Source: Nitrincola sp048264025 (GTDB lineage: Bacteria > Pseudomonadota > Gammaproteobacteria > Pseudomonadales > Balneatricaceae). Taken from it: a stretch of 64,000 nt of DNA. The stretch lies in contig NZ_JBLXDN010000004.1 in assembly GCF_048264025.1 (NCBI RefSeq), positions 1-64,000 of the forward strand. The letters run 5' to 3'. Position numbers and translations under genes: made by a program. How positions within the stretch are numbered: position 1 is the stretch's first letter; the number at the start of each line of letters is the position of its first letter. Positions 46,801 through 53,452 of the stretch are shown here, piece after piece. The notes under the pieces are model-generated. The model was not told the DNA's origin. It saw only the letters and a list, made by a program, of their open reading frames with translations, and searched no databases.

Positions 46801-49800
46801 TGGTAGCGTGCTGGTGTTGAATACCGGTTCCGGTTTTGCGGGTGTCGATGGTTATCCGAAAATCAGTTTTGATGCTTCAGACCGCTTGCGTAAGAGCACC
46901 GAAGATGGTGATGAACATTACACTTTGAACCTGTCTGGTAGCAATATCGAAATAGTAGCGGTATTGCCGAATGGTCAGGAATACACCCAGACCTATCGTC
47001 GCTCCACCGCAGTACATGGCTTTAGTGGAGCCGGAACGGATGTGTTTGATGCGCGCGGTCTTGGCAATATCCCAGTCTATTTTGTCGCGGGTAGTGGTGA
47101 TAACACCTTCTATGCCAGTAATGCTGCCAGCGGTAATGTGCTGATTGGTGGTACCCAGGGCATTGCGCGCCTTTACGGAGGCAGTGGTGAGGATATGCTC
47201 ATTGCTCGGGGTGGGCAAACCGTCATGGAAGGTAAGGCCGGGGATGATACCTACCGTTTCCTCAACGAGTGGGGCCGCGTCACTATCAGTGACAACCAAG
47301 GCCGTAATATTCTTGATTTCAGTGCTCAGAAACGCAGTGTGACCTTTGATGATGCAGCGTTGAATGCTGTGCAAGGACGCAATGTTGTGCAATGGCAGGC
47401 AAGCACCCAGATTAATCTGGTTAAAGGTGGTCAGGCCAATGACTGGCTGAACTTCGCCGGTAATGCCCAGAACCTGATGATTACTCTGACCGGGTTAAAT
47501 GCCGGTTGGGTAACCAGCTCTACCAGTGGCATGGGGCAGTCCAATTTACCGGCCAATGGCACTCAGCAAGGTGCTGCTGAAACGTCTGGACAAGGCTTTA
47601 CCTTTGTCGGTTTCGAAAATGTACTCGGCGGTAAAGGCAGCGACGTATTTCGAGTTCAGGCTGGGGCATCGGTTACAGGTAGTCTGCGTGGCGATACCGG
47701 CATGGATAACGTCAATGCCCGTAACACGATCGACTTCTCAGAGTTTACCCAAGGTGTTCAAGTTGATCAGACCGGCACCAGCCGTTTTTCTGGCACTGGT
47801 AATATCAGTATTCGTGGTTTCCACAATATGTTTGGTGGTGCTGGCAATGATGTACTGATCGGCAACAGCTACAACAATCTGATTGTCGGCAATGGTGGCA
47901 GTGATAATCTCAGTGCCATTGGCGGACATAATCTACTGATCGCTGATAGCTTTCGGACCTACCGCAATGGCGATAGCAGCGTGTCCGCTATTCAAGTGGG
48001 TGACTATACCAGCCTGCAACAGGCTGGGCTCGCTGGCGGTCATGGCAATGATGGTCGGATGTGGTTGTGGAAAGACAAGACCCTGGAGTCCATCGGTCTG
48101 GGCAATGGCAGCCAGGTACTGCGAGGTGCCGGAGGCAATGACATATTGATGGGATCATTGGGAAGTGATCGAATCCTTTCCGGGGAAGGTAATAATACCA
48201 TTATGGCCGACCTTGGCCTGATTCGGGTGGATTTCAATTATAACCTGCCGCTCTATCTGGAAAGCTTCGGGGCAGCCGGTGGCGGCAATGACAGTATCTT
48301 CCTCGGCGGTGGTAACAATATTGTTATAGCCGGGAATGGCAACGACAGTATTACTGCAGCCGATCGCCCGGAAAGCCTGAATATTATCCTGGGTGATAAT
48401 GGTCGCATTGCCTTCAAAACTGACCAACGCACCTTTGCTGTGAATTCGCAGGGTTTTCGTATGCTGGACTATATTGAAGCCCCCGTGAATGAGATGGGGG
48501 GTGCCGGGGGTAACAATCTGATCCAGATGGGCAGTGGCTCGGCGATCATTTTCGGCGGAGCCGGTAATGATGTCATCAGTATGGCAGCATCCAGTTCTAC
48601 GGCCCAGAATGTGCGTTTTATTGCCGGTGATCATGCCCGCATCGAAACGGATGGCAATGGCGGCGTGGTGCTGTTCAAAACGTTGGATATCGAAAACAGC
48701 AGCGGTGGTGATGACTTCATCCGTATCGGTGATGGCGCTGATTCAGCACTGCGTCATCTAGGAAGTAATTTTATCCTCGGCGGCATGGGCTCAGACACGA
48801 TTCTTATCTCGGCACATTATGATGACAATGGGCAACTGATTCGTGGCCTGGCTCAGAGTGAAGATGTGATTATCGGAGATAATGGCGAAATTCGCTGGAC
48901 AGTGTCCGGTAATGGTAAACCTAATCTATTGCAGAGCGTTCGTACCCTTGAAGATGACAAGGGTGGCGATGATGTCATCATAACTGGCAATGCGGGTAAG
49001 GTGATTTTGGGTGGTTTTGGCTCTGATGAGATCGCTGCACTGGACGGTATCAATATTGTCTTCGGTGACAATGCTGAACTGCAATATGACGCGGTTGCTG
49101 TCAATGGCGTGCTCCGTCTGGCGCAGTCGAAAAATGAAGTGCTGGGCGGTAACGACACCATTACGCTGGGTGAGGGTTATAAGCTGGTTAGCGGTGGTAT
49201 CGGTGATGATGTGATTTCAATCGATGCGCAAGGCACCCCAGAGGCCTTTGGTGTGGAGTGGGATACCGATGGCGGATTCCTTGCTGGTGTAACGGGGATC
49301 TCCGCTGTTATTGCCGGGTTTGGCGGGGTGTTAACAGTACCCGCTCAGGAAGCACGGGGCCGAACCGGTCGCTATATCGCCGGTGATAACCTGCGAGCCA
49401 CCTTTGATCAGCGTGGCGGTTTAACTAACCTGGCGACAACCGACCAGATCGCAGCGACCGGTGGTGATGATCAAATCACCACCGGTCGACAGAATACCAG
49501 TGCTTATTTGGGCCTAAACGTGGTGTTCGGTGGTATGGGGGGGGATCAGATTCTGGTGCAGTCTGGCAGTATGGCTGAGAACGTTATATTTGGTGATAAC
49601 GGTCAGTATGATCGTCAGGCACTCAGCTATCAGATGCTGTCACTCACCAGTAGCATTCCCAACTCCGGTGGCAGTGACACAATACAGGTAGGATCTGGCG
49701 ATAACATTCTGATCGGCGGCTTTGGCAATGATACTCTGCGCCTAGACTCTGATGATCAACATGCCTTGGTTGCGGCGCATTTCAACCGCAGCATTGTGCT

Positions 49801-52800
49801 GGGCGATTCAGGTGAAGTTGTCTATTCCGGTGGTGCACTGCAGCGCATCGAAAGCCTGGGACACAATGCTGGGGGCCGTGATAGCGTTACCATCGGCGAT
49901 GGTGACGTTACCTTCGTTGGGGGCTTTGGCGGTGATACGCTGAACATTAACTCTAACCGCACGGCCTTCCGTATTCTGGCGGGCGACAATGCACGTATTA
50001 TTTTTTCACCGGTTCAGGATATTCGTGAACAGGCCGCCAGCCTGACGCGTATCATCACTCTGGATCAGGTGTCAGCCACCGGTGGTAATGATGTGATGAA
50101 CATCGGCATTTCCGGAGCTTCCACTGGCGATATGGGTGAAGTCATCGCACTGGGTGGTGTGGGTTCTGATGCGATCCGTGTGTCTGGTGAACGCGCTCGG
50201 GTAACCTTGATTGGTGACAATGGTGAGGTGCAGCGTGTGGCTGGGCACCAGGGACATCGCTTGCTGGTTAGCAGTCTGGATCCAACACTCGGTGCGGGGG
50301 GGACCTTGCAGACTGTAGCCGGTGACTATGTCATTATCGGTGGTTCTGGAAGCGATAATATTCGTACTGGTAAAGGTACAGGGGTCGTATTTGGGGACCA
50401 TGGACGCATCAGCTATTCAGCATCGGGTTACCTGAGCTCTTTGACCAGTTTGTCGATTGCACAGGGTGGTAATGACACCATCGAGCTGGGTGTCGGTAGT
50501 GGTATCGATGGTCATAAATATGTTATCGGTGGCGTTGGCTCTGACAACATTACCCTAAGTTCTAACCGCGGTTCAGCTGCAGACCCTATCGAGCGCGCTA
50601 TTGCCGGTGACAACGTCAGTATGGCCTTTGATGTCTTGGGACGAATGACCAGTTTCACTACACTCGACAGTGAGTTGGCAACCGGCGGTAACGACCAGAT
50701 TACCCTGAGTATGTCAGGTGATCGTGAGAGTGAAGTGATCACGGATTACAATGTTGTTGCCGGTGGTATGGGTGATGACGATATCAATATACAAGGGTCA
50801 ACACGCAGTAGTGATGTGGTTTCAGGTGATAACCTGGATTATCGCCGTAGCATCAGTGTTAGCGGCGAACGCCAACATCTGTTTGCTGGAGTGCTAGTGC
50901 CAACAGCCGGCGGTAATGACATTATTCGTGTTGGCGCTGGTGAAAAGATCCTGTTCGGTGGACAAGGGAATGATCGCATTACCGCTAATACCGAGTCTGG
51001 TGATCGTACCGTTATGTTCGGCGATGCTGGTAATGCGGTGTTTAACAGCAACGGCAATGGTGAGTTGATCCAGTTACTTTCAACCTCTGCGCAGTTGGGT
51101 GGTCAGGATAACCTGACGGTAACCGGTGGTGAACTGTTCCTGTTTGCTGGACTGGGCCGTGACACTGTGACGGTGACCGGAAATGATGAATCAACACGTA
51201 TAATCAGTGCGGCCAGTGCTCAGGTTAACTTTGATCAGGGCGTTGCAGTACTGCTGCAAAGTGCAGGGCCTGATCAGGTTGATGCGGGCAGTGCTGACAC
51301 CCATTTCATTCTGCCCAACTCAGGTACCAATTTTGTTATTGGGGGGGCTGGTTTTGATACGCTTACAGGCAGTCAGGGCGATCAGCATCGACTTTTACCT
51401 GGCAGCGGTTCGATCAACCTGCTGACTAAAGTAGTCAGTGTGGTGGTGTTAGGTGATGAGGGCGAACTTGGTTTCACTTTAGAGGGTGAGTATGCCACTG
51501 GGCTGCCTGATGAGAACGGCGTTTATTTGAAACGTCCAGGACGTGATTTTGTTCGTGCTGCCCCGGTGGTGGACCCGGATGATCCAGATCCTGCTGACCC
51601 GGATGAGCCGACTGATTTCACCTATTTTGGTGCGGGCAGTGTGACCGAGGACCTGGCTAACGAAATTTCCGGACGGATCGCCTATCCTGCACTGGAGGGT
51701 GGTTTTGCCACCTTTGATGCTCAGCAAAATAGCCAGGCTGGACTGTATGGCTACCTCACTGTGTTGGAAAATGGTGCCTGGCGTTACAACCTGGCCCATG
51801 ACGCGCAAGGATTAAATGCTGACTTGAATGCTCGGGTACAGGCGTTGACTGATGGTGATCAGCGTACTGAGTATTTCACCGTAACGACCACCGATGGTAG
51901 TACTACCACGGTCATCATCACAGTGAATGGTCGTACAGATACCCCGGCAGATGTGAATGCCCAGATACAGGAAGATGCTGAGCAACTGAGTATTTCTGGT
52001 CAGGTAGTCGATACAAATGATCCGCAACAGCGCACGCTGTTCCAGCCGTTTGAGTCCGTGGGAACTTTTGGTGTTCTAGTGCTCCATGCTGATGGACGCT
52101 GGGAGTACCAGTTGGATAATGACAAAGCCCAGTCACTACGTGAGGGTGAACTGGGAATAGAGCTGTTCCTGGTACAAACCCTGGATGGAGCAACCAGCCA
52201 AATTGCCATCACTGTCGAAGGTGTCAATGATGCGGCTGAAATTCAAGGCAGTTCGACTGCCGCACTGGTAGAAGATGCGCTGGATGCCGAACGTGAACTG
52301 CGGGTGGAAGGTCAACTTCGTGTTGTGGACCCGGATACAGGTGAAGATCGCTTTGATTTGCAACGAATCGAGGCGGCTCAGGGCGTGCTTGGACAACTGC
52401 AACTCAGTGCTGAGGGCGACTGGGTTTACACTCTGCACAATGGTGATATTCAGTATCTGCATGCAGGCGAAACACTGATTGAAACTTTCACCGTTTACTC
52501 ACTGGATGGCACCGCATCAGAGGTGATACAGATTACCTTGACCGGGGTAAATAACCCTGCTCAGATTGCCGGCCAGTTCAGTGGACAAGTGGTTGAAAAA
52601 CAACAACTCAGTGCCTCAGGCAGCCTGACTGTCATGGATGCTGATCAAGATCAGTCGTCTTTCCAGCCAGCCAGCTACCACAGTGCTTATGGCCAATTGC
52701 AGATCAATGCTCAAGGCCAGTGGGGCTATCAGTTGCAGGCTGACAGTCAAGCACTGCGTGATCTGAATCGTGATCAGGTGGTTTATGACCGTTTCACACT

Positions 52801-53452
52801 GAATACACTGGATGGCACGACCTTCATCGTGGAGGTTCGGATCACGGGTGAAACGGGTGTACGAGAAGCCGGTCAAGACAGTGATGCTCTATACCCGCCA
52901 AGTGCCATTGATTGGGGGCAGCTGTCTCCCTCAAATTCGGTGAAAGCCTCCTACAGTCATACTAGCGATGTTGATACTGATCGTGATGGCAAAGACGATG
53001 ATGATCTGCCAGATGTTCAAATCAGTCTACTCACACTGGGTCAGCAAGGCTTTATGCAACTCAAGCCGCTGGCTCCCCCTGTAACGGGGGTACAGTTGCG
53101 TACCGATCTTTCCAAAGGGCTGCTGGAGCAGGGTTTACAGATAGAGTCGCTGCCCCTGGCAAACACTGATGCCGATGAAGCCGTCGATAATGATGAACAA
53201 GACGCTGTCGAGCAAGCTGATCAGGTCCTGGATTTACTGGATCCAGGTTTATCAGCCGAGGGTGAGTCTTTCAACCCTACTGGTTCAGAGATACCTGATG
53301 AAGAGGATCAAGAGCTCGATGCAACCGAAGAAGCAGAAGAAACCCAAGAGATAAATGAAGACGCTGCCAGTTTGCAAGCGTTGCAGACCCTGGCACAGAC
53401 CGCCGCGTTAACAACCCGTCCTGGACGTATTCTCTGGGGTTGGAACGGATGA
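34886..53452 (+). CDS. Giant LEPR-XLL/DUF4347 surface or secreted protein with RTX-like and VCBS repeats
   Basis: An intact 6188-residue ORF. There is no Sec signal; residues 1-60 form an LEPR-XLL-type N-terminus (LEQRFMLSG at 50-58). A DUF4347 domain follows at about 100-265 with H164-G165 and G206-C207. Residues about 270-4000 are beta-rich modules, some shared with the downstream TpsA. EF-hand loops lie at 2804-2815 and 3895-3906. RTX-like glycine/aspartate repeats run from about 4048 to 5520, with long modules ending in GD(N/H/S)-type turns, and four VCBS-like repeats occupy about 5581-5990. An Asp/Glu-rich C-terminal tail ends LTTRPGRILWGWNG. GGAGG lies seven bases before the ATG. Calcium-stabilised export through the upstream TolC-like duct and a role in adhesion or matrix are inferences; function is unknown. 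Confidence 0.93.
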   Translation: MGSAARYLHNAAGQSWKHRALRQWHGLIRRSLDTQRVNSQRQATTEVELLEQRFMLSGDLLVIPPTPQDSQESVINLQHQAEADMLADFSLGGVQQQSLIDELIFIDTAVEQPEYLIEQALAQRGDGQARVEVVYLDAGADGVQQISQWLSQYADLQAIHIISHGEAASVQLGNTTLDTTSLDAYAEVLSSWQTALAEGADLLFYGCSVAEGEAGQAFVERIAELTGADVAASDDMTGAEQLGGNWIFEYTTGVIETQALFSAGHTVYDALLADLTFTDESKSAILTALQNLDQLGNQALNDALSNADIPGLSNTSILSLLDLGGANFDLHANANNYFASGGPHTLSGLVSYLNNNSALLLIDGIEATLTVDASNPAMPIYGLRLTADLQRNSTHTVTLNPAGYTLDAITADAVTRLKLALEAGIRLSTDPSVDPEGFIRADKLQLSTQMSGEGDFSLNLGAAFTLQDPDNLDNSRQITNSEYAVSLIQRQVTAEAQGRFALSGATQQAAFGAQAYLALQGILNGDALSFNFYRDANLSDAAIQAQLQTLLAHWAQLAVQLDQLQALSVELPLVDQSLLSLMVTEDGRTLGDIFQFGYYLPGGGFTTVLQQYLSQGDATYMGLMLELQDYLHGRGTYSSLQSLIPADASDSLFNVTGGLNTAGNELALGLELALNREFLAQLSFGDALAKVGFAWGDGQGITLNALIDLKFDHRITTSSASFDLNELALQVSAPTGTFYAPALLGALPVTASGVLTFDSGRVTVTAVDDVVSADTSTAEVNAALSMTLSGDLFGVPLETLAGGVPGVEISFNNGAATSWTDIANYNSEVTLSHFTQLSALSSLEPQQLMDMLSDVVLYLESLRDSGEFDGLLPFTEVNLGQGLDFSQGLMALFNEGLQATRQEILAGQAVSPRLTDNLSFDLQVQMPGQSELSVLTITLLASETSSFTHINQLASLIDQKIAQAANAVLGWQLLDSDVPVTALVPVAAVTELIKGGLLQAGRYSNAQQQVRLHTSGGDFRIRVGDGSWSAEVSSYSSAAELQRVLENLPEIGKGNVQVTGDARNWQVTFVGALSGQEVAPLEVEFAANAKAGGLLEVSAQDLDRVDGLTYGRLVISQTQPGTFEKLNIAPSVGIQFSEEQAAAFDVDEDTPVQPAVYQLQLIHAAGGSFSVNFSYDGQSFETETISLEGEGTWSDRIALALNKAINDAYREDNAGHVDQEYLTVELAPLGTTNDGIQSFYIAANILEVSAGKTLSGFSADITELRSQPGVQVFVTTLQEGRVGTSAEGRLGEVQRLTLANVAGGSLQMLLNLADEALESDVLSLTTSGELKTANQLAADLASTLYQMLIKVYADLDPADIQVSVVAGQGYTFDIRFTGQLSGQDINTLSINKTSIVSASDFTTSYADLTLAGFQAAGESMQTHSQPGFTDWHVLMDRFQHATNSLLNNTLTTEFAEFSVNPRFDLASQTLWLDLFVGSGIQIDAVQLLLDAEAGGLEGFSVDAWMDITHETFFNGSLGFDLSQPQAISLLAVGPVVGSVTGTQADPVLNNQTLSLGFNVDGRQFNLADILAAQPTENGFASAAGAQVSVTSQTDYINSSVNAFIRVNGSVLENSEISAVGRAPGLALKVGSDEYVSVINGLDAGATIEVVIQINGVERSLLVDSTITANALRDSINSAFNSAFDATLNGDRLVSILNAELAAIAGTGPLSGYDNLAGALYFELTAEGQLQLRTFAAVNQIILTQPNTAEGVVGLEALGIQMGVENAIRPAPDSNYTLPSDGRLTEDAAFQLRLDNATAIDITLPASLTVDNTSLADLMADIQQVLNSIDISAHAYLGTLDGGLGYTHLGQLIRANLLSTEINTGLDLSFGNEADADQDIEHSYYLELQVLGNKIARAQIEMADEGNIGNRELGLTARQSVKTAAVSMQLQNAMIGGQLSAAMQAGGSASGQQGLLELLFGDIQIADGAYQGAFAYYLVDTLNSNDTSLDFNAALDSVLVQGAQLGLTADTQVRDETTLLLTPFNQQGQTVHDVGLTISFDAFTLGNQAYEAFDLAVVLRQLATQNNTSVADLAADLNAAIHAALSAHFEGETNPFDGHVFVVVDDTGRFEKLRFVTLAHGEGATRVEQQKVQMTLRNRLLLDEYSAEGLVWSESTQAAITLGAIQVGLPEGFKDQFGNTLSAPDISESLVLNLANAAEVLSLPDILADIDGDLPDFGLYQGLAEQSWAGVLDDLTQLASLLGNLANMSELSLFGQKLPVLNKSLHELLNLQGHFNQVYDELSQIDQASFRSLQTLLESAFGLEANTIDYYLDTDRQALVINIPFTLAFESLEQFNLLLADARLMQMFSAADQTLLKELLGPTLSITDANQESLLRLFREVTFNLELGLDLAREDEGQPNSNLGRLFLFNARDQGGTSMQFRLFNDTDQTLNFTSPVTLYELQVDGGKVELDLEGGYQLNSDGGRLYLGEYAAHIVASMLPVQVQATDENGQPLFEDDGTTPVMVSSANTDASNAVKAIKQGAFDLSLTGDIEVSLPLSIVVSDHLADLTAEELPIFVNPMPIGTAEIAIRDLNKLLSKMLGDSLSLATQVAEAARPPLVNNGGGDLNQEGVPGDTQDESDLPGVDLTPDNPLTGGEGQYTQPSDDIQVPVFSAPEIQPGSDGFDLSLILPNLGGWQETFLQVLQNAGLGEDFCDPDGVRLKSAPLLFLLSDPAFVVETLDTVLSAFQSVIDTLTSGVVGPIIGAEALQEMTQFVAGLREGFISSLTNALNSVIFNYGSLDNALRMVLFDLLYHPDNPYLNFLRDYNGDGIITPDDIVLEYVAQDADQYTFVNIPELTTLLEAEQLWAIRNLTEGGQRTGWVASGERLQQADADGNLVFRDATGNAYIRMPQLDEMDQQREDEDGNLLFEYYAAVRVNVASEGETPVYEIQPVVGAEAVELDADKLKPCYLGIAGQVIVDLTYQDLFGGFWYRENMSGDPDFLTDDQAEAIDAFLASDAFLSQFPGWDGELTADVIEVIREEFINDSDLRELKFVSYSDEQVNASKQLVFAQSSAVQFRMNLGQTIELPDASVAFDVGVPGLNLEIDGGLAVNLDWDFFLGFGLDVNQGFYLVANMPGHAGIGQVTEFAEDSQELYGKAWVATGFADAGILRDSAGFPVDADGNRILNDEGYPLTVEEEALYADQLVSMDEAISNLWSLDDGVEVSEIQFQISAFLAPSPNETNFYEQRVVEEYFNLETKQIEKRFVKNGSEYVYEVVYTDQPKLDAEGNTLYELAWEYETEVVDGREQIKYEALLSAAGHFVYRRQTGNGQYEYKEESSRLTNTGGWELMLQTDRFGDPIPIYTLDGGGQRIAVMVDGEQALMTDRFGRYVPQYKELRAPASLQAELLFMNGTITDNYSGWIKDNEGRVWGDREAWQDDTFGTIWYDDQSNFDAWGVSDTLFDGKTGYEGSRTQFLARFEIDLTDNASLGFSSGDTLGLDEGVAGEVDDILDGTFGGSDGRLTYNVLTTNDLGDLFETHWEAYAQINLQMQLGVGFGDAIQPDLLPAIEGNFQLTWSAEKEDPDQPEWQQWMDRFEELTSSDYYSLFADQPGVWMTDIALDMGTFFSNFLEPVIDVISVVTDPFAPVIEQLTKPIPGISDLMRKNYSLVDMAVDFSKISGGNAKIDFIVSLISLFDTINSLKAVIDAGGSTVKLPVFDVLLLAGNSHSEFALDNVLNYIGDVADFSAVAKAIPGETTISLDQGMNDFFAALEKPANALQFPIIDNPGDAVLGLLFGKPVDLVTYTPANLEVGVGFRKSFPVYPPLFVGVGGEIKLEAFITLGFDTYGVIKFLDSKNVVDVMDGFYISDNIDSRGVDQPEVMLSAQLVAFAELNAVVARGGVEGGIRFEGTLDLCDPDQDGKVRGSEIYAIIAKNPAALVSLDMRATAFIRAYLDVLALIKYVRVWEYTFMDVTLFEWSLDLCNQDPVLASMDGSVLVLNTGSGFAGVDGYPKISFDASDRLRKSTEDGDEHYTLNLSGSNIEIVAVLPNGQEYTQTYRRSTAVHGFSGAGTDVFDARGLGNIPVYFVAGSGDNTFYASNAASGNVLIGGTQGIARLYGGSGEDMLIARGGQTVMEGKAGDDTYRFLNEWGRVTISDNQGRNILDFSAQKRSVTFDDAALNAVQGRNVVQWQASTQINLVKGGQANDWLNFAGNAQNLMITLTGLNAGWVTSSTSGMGQSNLPANGTQQGAAETSGQGFTFVGFENVLGGKGSDVFRVQAGASVTGSLRGDTGMDNVNARNTIDFSEFTQGVQVDQTGTSRFSGTGNISIRGFHNMFGGAGNDVLIGNSYNNLIVGNGGSDNLSAIGGHNLLIADSFRTYRNGDSSVSAIQVGDYTSLQQAGLAGGHGNDGRMWLWKDKTLESIGLGNGSQVLRGAGGNDILMGSLGSDRILSGEGNNTIMADLGLIRVDFNYNLPLYLESFGAAGGGNDSIFLGGGNNIVIAGNGNDSITAADRPESLNIILGDNGRIAFKTDQRTFAVNSQGFRMLDYIEAPVNEMGGAGGNNLIQMGSGSAIIFGGAGNDVISMAASSSTAQNVRFIAGDHARIETDGNGGVVLFKTLDIENSSGGDDFIRIGDGADSALRHLGSNFILGGMGSDTILISAHYDDNGQLIRGLAQSEDVIIGDNGEIRWTVSGNGKPNLLQSVRTLEDDKGGDDVIITGNAGKVILGGFGSDEIAALDGINIVFGDNAELQYDAVAVNGVLRLAQSKNEVLGGNDTITLGEGYKLVSGGIGDDVISIDAQGTPEAFGVEWDTDGGFLAGVTGISAVIAGFGGVLTVPAQEARGRTGRYIAGDNLRATFDQRGGLTNLATTDQIAATGGDDQITTGRQNTSAYLGLNVVFGGMGGDQILVQSGSMAENVIFGDNGQYDRQALSYQMLSLTSSIPNSGGSDTIQVGSGDNILIGGFGNDTLRLDSDDQHALVAAHFNRSIVLGDSGEVVYSGGALQRIESLGHNAGGRDSVTIGDGDVTFVGGFGGDTLNINSNRTAFRILAGDNARIIFSPVQDIREQAASLTRIITLDQVSATGGNDVMNIGISGASTGDMGEVIALGGVGSDAIRVSGERARVTLIGDNGEVQRVAGHQGHRLLVSSLDPTLGAGGTLQTVAGDYVIIGGSGSDNIRTGKGTGVVFGDHGRISYSASGYLSSLTSLSIAQGGNDTIELGVGSGIDGHKYVIGGVGSDNITLSSNRGSAADPIERAIAGDNVSMAFDVLGRMTSFTTLDSELATGGNDQITLSMSGDRESEVITDYNVVAGGMGDDDINIQGSTRSSDVVSGDNLDYRRSISVSGERQHLFAGVLVPTAGGNDIIRVGAGEKILFGGQGNDRITANTESGDRTVMFGDAGNAVFNSNGNGELIQLLSTSAQLGGQDNLTVTGGELFLFAGLGRDTVTVTGNDESTRIISAASAQVNFDQGVAVLLQSAGPDQVDAGSADTHFILPNSGTNFVIGGAGFDTLTGSQGDQHRLLPGSGSINLLTKVVSVVVLGDEGELGFTLEGEYATGLPDENGVYLKRPGRDFVRAAPVVDPDDPDPADPDEPTDFTYFGAGSVTEDLANEISGRIAYPALEGGFATFDAQQNSQAGLYGYLTVLENGAWRYNLAHDAQGLNADLNARVQALTDGDQRTEYFTVTTTDGSTTTVIITVNGRTDTPADVNAQIQEDAEQLSISGQVVDTNDPQQRTLFQPFESVGTFGVLVLHADGRWEYQLDNDKAQSLREGELGIELFLVQTLDGATSQIAITVEGVNDAAEIQGSSTAALVEDALDAERELRVEGQLRVVDPDTGEDRFDLQRIEAAQGVLGQLQLSAEGDWVYTLHNGDIQYLHAGETLIETFTVYSLDGTASEVIQITLTGVNNPAQIAGQFSGQVVEKQQLSASGSLTVMDADQDQSSFQPASYHSAYGQLQINAQGQWGYQLQADSQALRDLNRDQVVYDRFTLNTLDGTTFIVEVRITGETGVREAGQDSDALYPPSAIDWGQLSPSNSVKASYSHTSDVDTDRDGKDDDDLPDVQISLLTLGQQGFMQLKPLAPPVTGVQLRTDLSKGLLEQGLQIESLPLANTDADEAVDNDEQDAVEQADQVLDLLDPGLSAEGESFNPTGSEIPDEEDQELDATEEAEETQEINEDAASLQALQTLAQTAALTTRPGRILWGWNG
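35186..35680 (+). other. DUF4347 domain of the giant protein with His-Gly/Gly-Cys pair
   Basis: Codons about 101-265 encode a Rossmann-like segment. HIISHGEA (H164) and FYGCSVA (C207) are 43 residues apart, each after a predicted beta strand, which is the spacing and order of the catalytic dyad of clan CD cysteine peptidases (caspase-like). DUF4347 is common near the N-terminus of very large marine exoproteins. Peptidase activity is inferred, not shown. Confidence 0.6.
48380..51450 (+). repeat. About 14 long RTX-like modules in the giant protein
   Basis: At protein level each module of about 60-110 residues reads: GDNG-type turn, a strand with LxSL, then GGxDxIxxG, a strand, and GGxGxD before the next GD turn. 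Examples are VIFGDNGQYDR, IVLGDSGEVVY, VVFGDHGRISY and VMFGDAGNAVF. The glycine/aspartate pairs match the calcium-binding RTX nonapeptide, but only two or so occur per module rather than a long tandem run. Shorter RTX-like stretches precede this array from about 47030. Confidence 0.7.
51627..52854 (+). repeat. Four VCBS-like repeats in the giant protein
   Basis: Four units of about 95-105 residues share the pattern (V/L)xED...SGxLxxxD...F...YGxLxxxxxGxWxYxL...Q.L..G....E.F.(V/L)...DG(T/A)...I.I.G. This is the VCBS (Vibrio, Colwellia, Bradyrhizobium, Shewanella) repeat of large adhesins, normally near the C-terminus. No identical DNA repeats are evident, so the copies are old. Confidence 0.75.

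Noticed and set aside
48380..51450. Regular repeats that could suggest a CRISPR or DNA satellite
   Set aside because: The periodicity is in the protein; at DNA level the copies differ and there are no constant repeats with unique spacers.
34886..53452. Possible frameshift or assembly fusion creating the giant ORF
   Set aside because: The frame is uninterrupted, codon use is uniform, and both ends have family-typical features (LEPR-XLL start; VCBS and tail), so it reads as one gene.
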